From Pontederia crassipes (lineage: Eukaryota > Streptophyta > Magnoliopsida > Commelinales > Pontederiaceae): a stretch of 64,000 nt of DNA. A program made the position numbers and the translations under genes. Positions within the stretch are counted from its first letter, which is position 1. Each line of letters begins with the position of its first letter. Below are positions 11,328 to 25,014 of the stretch, in pieces. A model generated the notes under the pieces. That model made no database searches. It worked only from the letters and a program-made list of their open reading frames with translations, and was not told the DNA's origin. The stretch spans positions 23,006,157 to 23,070,156 of the forward strand of contig CM060192.1 in the NCBI GenBank assembly GCA_030549335.1, in the 5' to 3' direction.

Positions 11328-14300
11328 CTAAAGTTAGGCCATTCTCATGTCCTAAAGTATGATGTCAAGTACATGTGCAAGTGCCACGAGCAGTCACCGC
11401 GTCACCTGAAGATTATGTCAAGTAAGTTTGTCCCTCTTCCATAAGCTGAGCGATTAAGATGACAACTTTTGACTCACGATAGTTGTTTATGCTAATATGG
11501 GTCTTATTGACATTTAAAATTCCTTTCTAAAGATGATGTTTGATGATGTACTCTATGAATATGGAACATCTCAGGATGTGACAACTGGCATGCCTCATAT
11601 GGCCTTTTTATATCAGGTTCATATCATAATTACTTTATCCATCCTACCAAGATGATGAAGTATTGATTCAATGGATTGATCAAATACATATCCTTGATCT
11701 CATATGTGATCCCCTTTTTATATCATTGATCTGATTATCAATCAAAGAAGTCTTATTTTAATGATGGTATTTAGGGATGGGTCACATCAAACATAGGTCA
11801 TAATTAAAGATATTGATCTAGATTAATCTTATAAAGATGATGATTGACATAGTTCCAATATCAATCTTATTGAATTATATGTTGTCCTATGATGATGAAC
11901 AACGCTCTTAGTGAGCCCATTGATCCTTGTATGACATAAGCAACTTTTAAGGATGATGAACTTATGAAAATAATTTCATATCATAAAGTATGTCCTAGTG
12001 GTACAAATGACGATGGAAGATAAAATCTTTTCTTCACATCGGTTAAAAATTCTTAGGAGGATTATGATGGAACTCTAGTGTCAATTGATTTGCCTCCTCA
12101 CATGTATAAATACTATGCAAGAAGAAGATAGTTACTAGTACTTAAATGAACTAAAAGCTATAGTTAAAAATTGAGTGTCATATCGACCTCATTTCAAGCA
12201 TGACTCTGATTTCAAAGGCCCTATGACACATGAACTGAAGAGATAAATTTAATAACTTTAAGATAAGGGATTTATGAGACCGAGGGTCTCACTTTTAGAA
12301 TGTTCCATTTTCTTTTATAAAAAAGAATGATAACTCTACGAAGTTAGAGATTGATTACAAGATGTTAATCAAAACAACCATCAAGACACAAGTGTCTATT
12401 ACGTTGTATAGATCATCTATTTAAGGTCAGGATGTTATCCAAGGTTGACCTATGAAGTGAGTACTAGTAGTTTCGGATCGTTGAAAACGGATGTAATGAA
12501 GATGATCTTTTCTGTCTATGTGTGATTACTAAAAGATTTTGAGTTCCTCATAAATTACCACCATGGTAATAAATTCTATTCCACATGCATTCAAACACAA
12601 GAATAAAGGCTCATTAGGCTTCAATGAGACTGCGTCAATGTGAAATGATGATGGAACTAAGCATGTGGAACCCAAACGACGAAGTCCTAAAAAGAAGAAT
12701 ACTGCATGAATAACATAAGTCTGGATTGCGATCCATTAGGGAATAAGTCTTATAAGAAGAAGTATTAGATGAATGTTATAAGTCTGTGTGGCGATCCATT
12801 CGGGATTATACTTTATAAGGAAAAAGTATTAAAAGAATATTATAAGCTTGAGTTACGATTCAATTGAAAAGTACAAAGAAGTATGATGATGTAACCATAA
12901 GCCTAGGTTGTGATTCATCTGGGAAGTACACAAATGCATAAGGATAAACAAATAGCAATGACATGAAACATGAAGGTACAAAGGTATGTTCTAAGTACCT
13001 AGCATGTCAATGAAAAAAAGTAGAGCATAAGAAATCTTATGAAAAGATGATGCATGACGTTAAAAATTTTATATAAAGATGACCTTACATTGGAAGACAG
13101 TCCTATCTAATGATGTCAATGCTAATCCAAATGATCTTTGTGATCATTATATGATTATAATCAATTGTGCCCATTAAGATGAAGACTATTAATGATGATG
13201 AATTATGTTACACTTTGTGATGATCATCGATCTTGTAAATCGATGTACATGATTTGTAATGACACTTGTGACAATTTTCTCCCACTATGCTAGGCTATGC
13301 CATTGTTGATCTTAATGATCTACATGATGACCATCCTATAATAAAGGAATGATCCTATGATGATGATGTATCTTTTGATGCCAAATAATCAATCTTCTTG
13401 ATTCTCCAATTGATGTCCCATGGTTGTATAATCAACCATATCATATACTACCATGATGACCCTTAGTCTTATAATTGACGATGATCATGCCATATGCTCA
13501 TGATTATGATAATCACTTTTATGGAATTAATCATGAGATAAAGTTTTATTTTCCACCAATTGATGCTTATAGATCCTATGTCATTGTCCATAATGACTTC
13601 TATTGTACAGGAGGATTATGTCATTTGCATGATGTCCTTCGCATTCTTATATAGGATACCATACTGCTTACCTACATGTAAGAATGAGGAAGGTGAAAAG
13701 AAATTATTAAGTGCCAAAGAGCTGTGATAGTCAAAATGAACATGCCAAATCGAATTAATATAAAGAGGATGAAGACAACTCTGGCACCATAGAAATCTTA
13801 TGCCACTAAAGGCGGATGTAGATAGATCATCAACTTGATTATCAAGTTGTATTAAAAGTTTTTTTCCTACCTAAGAAGGTGTTTGATCCAAATTATTGAT
13901 TTGAACGAAAATCAAGATGTGTCCAAATGATGTCATGACATTATCATGTGTTTTCTCATGATGATCTGGAGCTGACTTTGCTCCCAAATGTCTTAATTGA
14001 TTCCTTGTAACCAAAAGTTAGGATGTTTGATTAAGGAATATGCAAGATGAAACGAGGATTGTCATGGCCTATTTAAAGAAGAGTTTACACCCCCATATGA
14101 GGCAACCCTCTATTTGACATATGAATAACTTAGATGGCAACACATCAACGTGTTGACTGAAGTAGATATTTATTTTCAAATTATTGAAAAGGCAAAATGA
14201 AAAGATGAACCATATGTTGAAGAAAGGATGAAAGAAAATGTTATATGATAAAAGGACCTTTGCCTAAGGTATATTACTATAAAATGACCCATTGTCCCAA

Positions 14301-14458
14301 CACATATGATGATGGAAGGACTCTGTTCTTAAGATGATGAAGATGGAACGATGATGAACAAATGTCTTTATAAGCGTGAGATGTACCATTGCACAAATGA
14401 TCAAGAAGTTTTCTTCTTAGTAACTCTTACCAAATGACTAAATTCGAGGACGAATTTT
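11328..14458 (+). mobile_element. Non-coding internal region of the Tekay-like element
   Basis: About 3.1 kb of AT-rich, ATGATG-rich sequence with no open frame that resembles gag, protease, reverse transcriptase or integrase. It is either a highly decayed coding region or a replaced non-coding one. Confidence 0.6.
12693..12960 (+). repeat. Four degenerate ~60-bp tandem units
   Basis: Units share AAGAAGTATTA, then ATAAGTCTG, then GCGATCCATT, then GGGA. The ATAAGTCT-like landmark occurs near 12718, 12779, 12844 and 12899. Confidence 0.6.
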
Positions 14459-14476
14459 ATTTTAAGAGGTTTATGA
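14459..14476 (+). other. Polypurine tract region of the Tekay-like element
   Basis: ATTTTAAGAGGTTTATGA follows the conserved AAATTCGAGGACGAATT block and abuts the 3' LTR. The purine run is short and interrupted compared with active Tekay elements, which suggests decay. Confidence 0.55.
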
Positions 14477-16640
14477 TGTAACGCCCAAGATTTAATTGGG
14501 GAAAAGAAAAGAAATAAAAGGAAAAGAAAAGGGAGATAAAACAAATAAGGAAAAGATAAAATCTGAAATCAGATTTTATGAGGAGTTAGGTTTCCAACCA
14601 AACTCAAATTTCTCCCTTATAAATATGAGGACAAATTAAACAAATCAGTCACTTTTATTTTTCCTACAAGCCGGCCCTAATTTTCTCTCCCTCTCGTGCA
14701 CCTTTTTCATTCCTTTTTCATCCCTGATTTGCTGCCGCCAAGAGGGGACATCGCCGGAGGGAGGAGATGCCGTCGAAGCATGCTAGAACTGAGAGGTGCG
14801 GGCAGAGGAAGAAGAGGAAGAGGAGGAGAAAGAAGAAGACCGCAGGATTAGTTTTTAGACAGAAACTAACAAGGTATGGAACTAGGGTAGATTCTTCCTA
14901 GAATCATGATTCTAGACTTGAAGCATGTTCTAGGTAGTTCCTGGTTATTCTATAATGTTCTATGATGTTGGATTGTGCCGGCCATCGTCGGAAAAGTCGA
15001 ACGGAACGCGAACTGCGCAGTTGCTGCGTAAGAAGAACCCGGCCTAGGTTCACTGGAACCCGGCCCGGGCAGATCATTCTCCGGACCGAATTCGTAAGAA
15101 CTCGGCTCGGATCCGCCATTGCTGCGCTCTTCGAGCTTTGTAAATCGGTCGAACCCAGCCCGAGTTGAAGATGACCCGGACCGAGTTCCTTGCACGATGA
15201 GCAGTCGGCAAAACGACGATTTCGAGAAGAAGACGACTTGACCCGATCCGGGTGTGACCCGAACCCGGCCCGGACTGTTCTTTGTTTTCCCGAGAACAAT
15301 TTCCAATGAACTCGCCCGGGTTCTGCCTGACTCGGCCCGAGTTTCGATACCACTTATGATGATTCTATGATGTTTAGGCCTATGATTCATGAGCTTAATC
15401 CTGATCTAAGTCATAATGATGATTAAGATGTTATGCACATATGATTCCTCTCTATGATCCTATCTTGTAGCTCCAATTAAGTTTTATATAACGATGATGA
15501 TGAGGATTAGGACTATTAATCTGTATGATTCGATGATGATCCGACCCAGCCCGGGTGTAACCCGAACCCAGCTCGGGCTCTACCCTGATTTTTCTGAAGA
15601 CGATGACCGATCAACTCGGCCCGGGTTTCTCCCTATTCGTCCCGGGTTCCGACCTGATTAAGCATATGATTATGATTTAGTAATTCTTACTCTATGTGAT
15701 TAATCCTGATCTATATATGATGATGATGATGTCGACCTTATCTCTGATGTACTCTCCATGATTATGTCCTTTATCTTGATTTAAAGCCCTTATCAAAATA
15801 TGATTTATTTAATTAAAAGATGCAAGATAAAAGACGTAAAACGTTAAATGGAGAACTCTTTTTATAATGGACTAGTGACGACTAGTTATGGACTGTCCTC
15901 GGATAGTTATGGGCTGACCTCTGTCAGTTATGGGCTGGCTCTGTCAGTTATGATAATGATGATGGACGGGTTGAGGCAGGCCTCCCCGTGGGTTGAAATA
16001 TACCCCACTATAAGTCAAAGATGAATAATAAGATGATGAAGAAGATGAAGCATATTAATAATGAAATCCCTTCATGATGATTAGTGGCTCTTATCACACC
16101 TTTCCATGGTATCATGATTATCTATGCTCATACGATGATTTCTCATGATTCTTTATATGATGATGACCTCATAATCATGATGATCGGCTTTTGCCTCCTC
16201 TATGATGATTTATCTTGATCTATCATGATCTTTAATCTTATGAGCTCAAGAAGGTGACAATCTATCAACTTCCTATCCATATGTCAAGTTATAGGATCTC
16301 TGTTACACATATGATGACGATGATGTTTATTTTCTATATGATGATGATGATGATGTATTTATGATTCTTGTTTAGTATCATGATCCTATGATTATTTCTA
16401 TCTTACTTTCATACTGAGTTGTAAAACTCATAGGGAGATTTCTCCCCTGCATATTCTTAAATGCAGGACTATATCTTAATGATGAAGGTGGCCAACGGTG
16501 ACAGATCGAGCTCGTAGGTGGCTGCACATGATTATTGAGTCCTTTATATGATGGATAACTTTTTCCTTTCTTTATTTATTTGATGTATTAACTTTCTTTT
16601 GGACTTTTATGAAGTCAGTTATCAATCTTCTGCATTTCAT
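14477..16640 (+). repeat. 3' LTR of the Tekay-like element, 3'-truncated
   Basis: Starts TGTAACGCCC and follows the 5' LTR closely, with TATA at 14618-14625 and the palindrome array at 15036-15655. Relative to the 5' LTR it lacks about 54 bp near 16105 and the final 172 bp. Similarity ends abruptly after GCATTTCAT at 16640. Confidence 0.85.
15036..15655 (+). repeat. Palindromic GC-motif array, 3' LTR copy
   Basis: Same array as in the 5' LTR, starting about 418 bp after the TATA box. Individual motifs have drifted, for example CCCAGCCCGAGTT for CCCGGCCCGGGTT. Confidence 0.8.
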
Positions 16641-17279
16641 AAGGAGATAACTAGTTACTTCTCCAATTAAGATGTGCAAAGTTTAACACTTCGAAATGGT
16701 ATATTCTGAAAACACGTATTAGGCTATTTAACTATTTAACTATGAGAACCTCCTTTGTCAATTTTAATTATCCATACCAATTTATATCAATATCAATTAT
16801 CAATAATTAATCCTTAATCAATAATCAATTACCATAATTATCTATGGACCATAATAATCAATTTAGTTTAATTAATAATTTTTAATTGTATATCAATCAT
16901 AATTATCAATTGTTGTAATAAAAAATCTTATATCTTAAAGTTATTCGATCTTATCAACGTGGAGGGCCATTTTTTTCATTAAGAGTTCATATCTATTTTT
17001 TAATAGTACTATGCATGCAATGTGTCATTCATTCATATCCAAAAGCAAGATCCACCGTATCCAGGATTCTTGAGATTCGTTGCAAGAGATTGTGAAATCT
17101 CAAATATAGTTTTCGTTGAAAGTTTGCTGATTATCCTATAGTTACGTTAATTACCCCTTTCAATCAATAACAACTCGATAATCTCTATATAACAATTTGA
17201 AATTTGACCCATCTGGTGAGGAAATCTCTATTCATCTCTATTCATATGTTACTTTCTTTAGTCGTTGACCCAACAAACA
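16641..17279. other. AT-rich spacer, no gene
   Basis: Rich in AATTATCAAT-type repeats (16790-16920). Joins the truncated LTR at 16640. Nothing coding was seen. Confidence 0.4.
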
Positions 17280-19522
17280 TGACACATAAATGGAAGATTT
17301 AAAAATAATTATTATAACTCAAAAAATAAAAATGCAGAAGCGATATAAAATAAAATACATCAAGTCCATCATCTCATAAGACAAATAAAGTCCATGCATA
17401 TACAAAGCGATAGGTTGCATAATAGTCCAAATACAATTCGATAAAATAAAATAAAAGAGACTTCATGTCCACGAACCACTCAAATGATAGTTCCTACATA
17501 CACATTAACTAGGCACACATGTAGATGTGGAAATTACAGGAGTAAACTCAACCGTTAGCATAAAATTTAGTGTGAATTTTCGTATAGGTCATAAATAAGT
17601 TCCATAAAAAATAAGCATGAGGTAAGCAATAAGATGAAGATGTGATAATAAATTAATAGATCATGGTTTCATGTCCTTTCATTTCATTTCATTTTCATGT
17701 TTATAGTTCATAGTTTATGTTCATACTCATAAGGACAAAGTCCTTCCATTCACCTTTGGCCATTATATGCTTTCATCTTATCCATGGTTGGAAAAGCTCT
17801 CCACTTGTAGGGAATACCAATTGTAAACACACAAGAGTGTACTACTAAACCATGGTAGGCCAATGAGGATCAGTGCCACGGTCAGTATCCCGTCGGAAAA
17901 GATGACTTAGCTCAAGACGAAACTATAGGGAGAAACTCCCATCTAGATAGGCAAATGGTAACTCTCATTTTATCTTATTAATCATGAGCCTCTCTTTGGA
18001 TCACTTGGACCAATCAAGACTGTAAAGAGCAAGGTGGTTCTGAATCATCTTTTGGATGTATGCCAATCGATATCAAATCAAGTGATTTAGATTAAAGTTG
18101 TAAACTTTTTGTCCACAGATCAGACGCCCGAAAGGTCGAGTGGTCATCCATGTGATGTGCATTCATGGATGCCTATTTTGTCTATGTTCATCGGTCGATC
18201 GAAAAGGGTGCGATCATCCGTTTTGAGTTCATCTATTAGTCGTTCCAATGCCATATATGAACGGTCGATCGAGAGAGGTTTGGTCGTCCATTATAACATG
18301 AGGAGTTTCTCTAACTTTCGAGAGTTTCGATTGATCAAAACTTGACTGGTCGTCCACTGTAATCATATCCATCTTCCTCGATCGTTTATCATCGCTATTT
18401 CCAAGTCTCGACATTTTCTAGTTCGATCATCCAAAAGAGTTCCAGATTTCCATTCTGAACAATATGTCATCTAATCAAGTTTCGAATGTTCGATATGGTA
18501 GTCGCTATATCTTGCCGAGATGAATCGGTCACCCAAAAAGTTTTGATCGCCCAGAGCGATCATTATGGAATCCTTATGTTTTCAATAAAGTTTTCAACAC
18601 AATCAACAACTAATGTTATCCCTAACATGTAACATAATCTAGGGACATATCTAAACATGGATCAAATCCTAAGCAGATAACTTCTACCATTTTGTTTCAC
18701 ATAAAATAACTTGTTGAATTCTTACCATGAAGCATAAAAGAGATTCCAATCGATCTTAGTTCTATACAGCAAAGATTTTCAATTCAGAGACATTACTATC
18801 AAAGTCATATGTTATTAGATTCTATCATTCATCATATGGACAAATCTTATTTAACACGTATTACATCCGGCTATGCTCAAGAATCGAAGAAAAACATATC
18901 TAGGACTTCATAATAATATTAAAGCATGACTTCTACCCATACTAGCATGAACCTAACCTTATAAGAGTCCTTAAAAACATGCAAAAATCCTCAAGAATGA
19001 TCTCATGATTTAGATTTTGAAAACACAACTTTTTCTACACGGTTGGTTCTCCTTCTCGCCGGATCAAGCTCTAATCGCGTCCCCTTTCTCCCTCCTGCTT
19101 TCTCTGCTCCCTCAACACTTGTAGGGACTCCTCCAAAACTCTCTGGCAGAGATCCACTGAGAAGAACACGGGAACAGAAATGGAGGAAAAATGAGAAAGA
19201 TGGAGAAAAGGGAAACAAAGAAGAAAGGGGTTTTTATGCCTCTCCACTCAGGAGAGTCTTCTATGACGTTTAAAGTCCCTAAAGTCATGGTAGAGAGGTT
19301 ATGAATCCCCCGGAGTTATGGTGTAAAGGAGAGAAAATCGGATCGAAATCGTCTTCTCCTCATTTTTTTCCGTTCAAAAATGTTTCGATTGTCCGGTGGA
19401 ACTTCGGCTAAGCTGCCGACTTTGTCATGATAATAGGTGCCCATATTGATTTGGGCCTCCGAAAGTCCGACGTCAAAAATGATAAAAAGTTTCAAATTTT
19501 GACGAGAATTTGATGTGTTACA
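17280..19522 (-). mobile_element. LTR of a second Tekay-like family, minus strand
   Basis: Read on the minus strand it starts TGTAACACATCAAATTC (at 19522) and appears to end ATGTGTCA (at 17280), giving near-matching inverted termini. A TATA-like CATAAAAA lies near 19235. About 675 bp further in is a cluster of GGTCGATCG and GATCATCC/GTCGTCC motifs (18110-18560). The flanking 5-mers (AAACA and CTCAA) do not match, so it is a fragment or an old solo LTR. Class is inferred from termini and layout, not from coding sequence. Confidence 0.5.
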
Positions 19523-20685
19523 CTCAATTCCAAAGGTAGTTCACAATTATGAAAATTGGCAACTTTTATTTTTTTCTATCATATTTAACTTATGATGTGT
19601 ATCTTTACCTTTTATATGCATTAAGACAAACAATCACATCAATTAATCATAATGTTAAACAATAAAAAAATAGCTTAAACAATCAAATAAAAAATATATC
19701 ATATGAATTATATATGCAAGAATATGACTAATTCAAGATGGATGCACAACTCAAGATTGGTGTGATTATCATGCTTGAGTCTGCATTTGAAAATAGAACT
19801 ATAGTTTCTTCCAAGTTCTCGATGAATAGTTGAATTGATAGATTAGTTCAAGATGTATTTGGATGAAGTAAAAGTTAATGATAAGGAATAAAGTAGTTAA
19901 TGTGATAGAAAAAAATAGATGTGATAGTTAATTTTTAATGTACTTAAAATTAGTTATTATATATAAAAAGTATAATTTTATAAAATAATAAAAATACAAA
20001 TATAAATTTTAAAAATATGATTTGTTTGTTAAAAATATATCATTTAAATATAAAAATCTTTTTAAATGAATTATATTTAATAAAATATTTTTTAAAAGAA
20101 ATAATTAGTAGTAAAAAATATTATATTACTCCTTTATTATAAATATTTTGCATTTAATACATAAAATTATTTTGTAAGAGAAATATGTGAGAGAGAGAAA
20201 ATAAGAAAAATAAAATTGAAAAAAAGTAACTGTCATGTTACCCAAAAAAAACAAAAAATATGGAACCGACTTTGGCCTAGTTTCACCAAAACTCCTAGTT
20301 CCAAGACCTATTTGACTTGGTGTATGGGGAACTAAACTGGAACCAAGGTTCGTTCCAGCTTAGTTCCCCAACCACACTAGTGAACTGAATGTGCCCAATT
20401 GGTAAGCAAAACATTAGAATTTGAGATCTACTTATGAGAATATAATTTTGATTTAATATTAATTGATTATCAATTATAACTCTTAATTTATCTGAGTGTT
20501 TGATCATATTATATCTTGATATAAATTGAATTTGAATTTAAATTTTTAATCTAAGTCTAATCTCAAATCCTTTCCTAACCACTTATTTTATCTTTCTTCT
20601 TAAACTCTTATATTTATCTCTTTTTATCCTTATTTTTAGGGTCAATTAAACAAAATTATTATTATTATTATTATAGATTATACAG
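19523..20685. other. AT-rich intergenic DNA, no gene
   Basis: Very AT-rich with low-complexity tracts (19960-20270). A short inverted match around a GGAACCAAGG-like block lies at 20280-20380. Nothing coding was recognised. Confidence 0.4.
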
Positions 20686-21735
20686 CCTCACACCTATAGG
20701 ATCGAAAGCACTAAGAGGGGGAGTGAATTGGTGCATAAAAATTGTAACAAAAAAGTCGTAAGAGTCAATTTTTAGAAAATACGATTACAAGCAAGTAAAA
20801 TACAAGTAAGAAGAATCAAAACTTAGGAAGGCACAATATATTGACGAGGTTCGGCCCAACTCCTTGGCTTACGTCCCCGCTCCGACTTTTCAACTTTGAG
20901 ACCGTCGGAGATTCACTAGCTTTCTCCTTTCTTATAGGGAGAGAATAACCCTTTTTACACCACACCTTTTTTACTCAAGAGGCAAGGCACACCTCTTCTT
21001 ACAATGAGCTCTCAAACTCTCTAAACAAAAACACAAGAATTCCCTCCAATTTTCTCTTCTTACAAAGAATGTTCACATTAAGAAAGTAGAAGAGGGAAGG
21101 GATGATTTGCAAGATTAAGCTCAAGAAAAATCCGTTAGACTTGAAGGAAGTTCTAGAGTGATTTGTCTTGCTTAGTTAATCTTCCTTCATCCAGTCTATT
21201 GAAACTCTTTTATAGGCTTCTTTTGAAAATATGGTTGTTGCAAAGCTTTTTGAAATTGTGTTGTCACTTCTAAAATGTTCTATCGTTTTAGTTTCGGTCA
21301 TCCGTTTTGAACGAAAACTAGCTATTGTGCATTTTGTCATATGCTCAACGATCGTCCGTTACCATTTCGGTCATCTGTTTTGTGAACAAAATTAATCATT
21401 GTGTTTGTTTTTCTACACCCGTTGATTATATACCGTAGAAGGATTTAACTATTATCATTGTCTTTGCTCCCATAACGGTCGACCGAAAGTGATTCGATCG
21501 TCTGATTTAGAAATGTCTGTGCTCTCTATAACTGACAATCGTTCTGACAACAATTTTGATCGTCCATTTTGAACATGTCCATTCTTTGATCACCCAGTCG
21601 TCCGAACTTAGAAATGTATACATTCTCTGTAATTAGCGATCGATGCATTAGCATTTTCGGGCATCCATTTTATCTCCAGCGGTTGACCGAAAATTTTTCG
21701 ATCGTCCGTTTGGTCATCGACAACGTGATAGAGCT
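20686..21735. mobile_element. Degenerate LTR-like block with palindromic motifs
   Basis: Starts with AGAGGGGGAGTGAATTG and carries GACGAGGTTCGGCC with TTACGTCCCCG, sequence seen in many plant LTR retrotransposons. At 21290-21720 it has repeated GGTCGACCGAAA, CGATCGTCCG and GTCATCCGTTTTG motifs like those at 18110-18560. Family and strand are uncertain; no protein-coding remnant was seen. Confidence 0.4.
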
Positions 21736-22705
21736 GCAATATTTTATACATTACTTTTTGCACAGTTATCCAAATGAGACGATATTTTATCCTATGGAAA
21801 GATAATAAAATACTCTACAACTTTTATATTCATCACTCATCCAAAATCCAATGAGATCATAGTCAAATATTCAATTTCAATGCATAAAGTTGTCAATTTC
21901 AAATTAAATTTTTTTTTACCTTACTCTTTTATACATAACTTTTCATACAAATATTCAAATAAGATAAATTTTTATTCTATGGAAAGATAACATAATTATC
22001 TACAACTTTGATATTCATCATTCATCAAAATCTAATGAGGTCGTAGTTCAATATTAATTCAAAGTTCAATACAGAAAATTGTCCATTTCAAATGAAACAT
22101 TTTAGATTTTTACTTTTTTATACATAACTTTTCATACCAGTATCCAAATGAAATGATATTTGATTCTATGAAACGCTAAAAACTTTATTTACAACTTTCA
22201 TGTTCATCTCTTGATCTCAAATCTATTAATAAAGTAATCAAATATTAAATGCAAGTTCAGCACATAAAAATATCAACTTCAAATAGAACTTGTCGACCTT
22301 CATTATTTTGGTCATAACCTTTCATATGATTGTCCAAAATGAGGCGATTCTTAATTATATGAAAATATAAGAGAATTATATATAAATTTTATATATAGTT
22401 TCTTTATCCAGATCTCATGATAGAATACTAAAAAATTAAATGCAAGTTTAGTACATAAAAATATCAACTTCAATTTGATCTTTTCGAGCTTCACTTGTTT
22501 AAACATAACTTTTTATGTGATTGTCACAATGAGGTGATTCTAAAATCTATACAAAGATAAGAAATTTATTTATAAATTTTATATTCACTCTTAATGTAAA
22601 TCTCGTGGAACATAGACAAATATTAATCGAAAGTTTAGTATATGAAGTGATTCATTTATATTTAAACTTTTTTCGACATTTTAAATATAACTCAATTGTT
22701 TTGAG
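21736..22705. repeat. Tandem array, ~188-bp period, about five copies
   Basis: Each unit contains ATAACTTTTCATA, then TCCAAATGAGRYGAT, then CTATGGAAAGATAA, then a TACAACTTT and ATTCATC block. Landmarks fall at 21761, 21945, 22133, 22323 and 22514 (spacing 184, 188, 190, 191), with a fainter unit near 22684. Confidence 0.8.
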
Positions 22706-25014
22706 GTTTGTATCATTAAAATATAATTATATAAGGAATAAAAACTTTGCCCCAACAACACCAAGAATCCTATTGAGGAGAATTCCTCAAGATCCATGAA
22801 AAATATAATAGACCAATTCTTTTGGATTCAGAGTTAAATCATATTTTTTTATTTGTCATAGTTTGAGATAGATGCCTCAACAAAATGACTTGTTGATCTA
22901 TGAAAAAGAAGTCTCCAAATTCACTTATTCAGAATGCGGCCTCCTATTAATTTATGTTGTTCTAAATTTTTATTACCTTACCCAATCAACACAACTTATA
23001 TCAACAATAAACTTTTAATTTATAATAGTCTTTACATTTTGTGAAAGATATTTGTATAAATGTACAATGAGCTGTTGGTTATGGACTAGACCTTTATAAA
23101 TGTTCACATTCAATGTGTGTAAAAAAAAGTTACTAACCGTCTCACCATATTCGTCATTTCATCCTACAAGAATTGAAATGTATAAAAAAATCAATGAACA
23201 TATTCAGTATGTAGAAATAGAAACACCCATCAACAATAATATATATATATATATATATCCATAATATATATATTTTATGAGAAATATATTAATAATCAAT
23301 TAGTTATTATCTATAAATACTTTATTATTGACCATAGAAATTATAAATTAATAATAAATTGATTAATCATAATAATTGTTTATATCACCACTTATTGATG
23401 ATCCATATTCATTTAATTAAATTATCGATTATCTTTAATTGACCATAAGACGATGAAGATCACAATTTAACAATTATTAATTTCATTAACAATTATCAAT
23501 TTATCCACCTGACACAAATATCACAATTTATCCATCACCCATAAAGACAAAACAAATTTAATTATCCATTCAATATTTGGACTTATCCATTAAACATTTT
23601 TTGCAATATGAGAATTTTCTATTATATAAAAAAAACATTATGGCATTTTCATGCAACCAGTGGGGGATCAATTCACAAGTATGCCAATTCAATTCAATAA
23701 ATTTATGTATAATAAAGGATGAGTGACCATACCCAAAATGATGTCCTAATAATTCATTAGGACAATATATTTTATAATTTAATTACAATATTTGATGATT
23801 TTCAAGTGATCAAATGAGAATTTGAGAAGAGATAGAAATGTGAGAAAAGAAATATGAAGAGAAAGAATTGTTAATCTTACTTGAAAAAAAATTGAATATG
23901 AGTAGAAGAAAGAATTGAGATTGGATTATGAATAGGAATATTGATTGGTTCAAAATTTGAATTTAATTTTGAGTAGGCTTAAAAGAACGGGTAGAAAGGA
24001 TAAGGAAAAGAAAGAAAACTGAATCCTATTGGCTATGTTTGGATGCATAACTTGGATCAAAACAAATTCAAGTTATGTAAACAACATATCAAGACAGTGT
24101 TTGGACGTGAGTAGTGAAGTTTTCAACCAAATAGGGAAGAAAAAAATAATGATGACTGAAACTAATGTTACGGTCAAAGATCACGTGACATTGAAAACTA
24201 GAATGGCAAGAACTTATTTAGTTCTTGTCAGAAGCAAGGACTTTTTTTGTTTTTACTTTTTTTTCTCTTGATTTATTAATATATATTATTAATAGGATAT
24301 CATCTAACCTATGAATAAATCTAATTAAATTTAATAATATTATTTTTTTATTTATTATACTCTAATTATTATATAAATATAATTAAAATAATGATATTAT
24401 TAAGTAAAATTAAAGTAAACTTTATGATTTTTGCCTAAAATAAATATTATATTTACATAAATTATATTAAATTATATATATAATTAATACATTATCATTT
24501 GACATTATTCATTAAAGTATTTTTATTAAATTATGTTTAATATTTTCAAATAATAATTAATATAATATTTATTTAACATAATAGTTTTTAATATATTTTT
24601 TACCAAATAAAATAATAAATTATCTCTTCATTACTTTTTTATCTAAACAATCTTTAAAACATATCCGTCCAATCGACTTTTTAATTCTCCATTATTATAT
24701 TTTTATACAAATAATAAATTAAAGTTTTTTCTCTAATCAATCAGTTCTTAAGAACTAATAAGAATTTAAAATTGGGCATCCAAGCACTATCCAAAAGAAA
24801 AAAAAATTGACCAGACTTAAGTTCAAAGAGTTCTAAGCAAAGGCAAGAATTATTCTTACTTGTGGCAAGAACTGGCATCATTTTTTTTGGTAGGCTGGAA
24901 CCATTTTTCTTTACATATAAGTGTCTATGACCCTACTTTTACATAATTAGCTTAATTATATATTATATGTTATATAAAATTATCTATTAACACATTATTA
25001 TAAAACTTATACTC
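22706..25014. other. AT-rich intergenic DNA with a possible MITE
   Basis: No gene seen. A (TA)n tract lies at 23238-23259. TTGGCTATGTTTGGATGC near 24029 and the reverse complement of GGGCATCCAAGCACTATCC near 24775 resemble inverted ends of a roughly 770-bp MITE, but they match only moderately. Confidence 0.3.

Larger units (their letters stand above)
8939..16640 (+). mobile_element. Non-autonomous Tekay-like LTR retrotransposon (LARD-like)
   Basis: Two long direct repeats (8939-11312 and 14477-16640) flank 3.16 kb with no coding capacity. The first ends GGGGGCGTTACA and is followed by a primer binding site matching initiator Met-tRNA. The second is preceded by AAATTCGAGGACGAATTTTA and a purine-rich tract, as in Tekay/Del chromoviruses. 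The left end reads CATAACGCCC where the second LTR reads TGTAACGCCC. The second LTR stops 172 bp early, so the 3' end is truncated and no target duplication can be seen. With no gag or pol it must have relied on proteins of a related element. Confidence 0.85.

Noticed and set aside
14904-15390. Overlapping 146-149 residue open frames in the 3' LTR (and similar ones at 9409-9766)
   Set aside because: They arise from the palindromic CCCGGG repeats, occur in two frames at once and carry no domain.
17280-19522. Solo LTR with target duplication
   Set aside because: Termini look right but the flanking 5-mers differ, so a solo LTR event is not supported.
21736-22705. CRISPR array
   Set aside because: Units are about 188 bp and diverged throughout with no short conserved repeat between unique spacers; the DNA is plant nuclear.
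24029-24795. MITE with TTGGCTATGTTTGGATGC ends
   Set aside because: Inverted ends match only moderately and no target duplication was found; mentioned only as a possibility.
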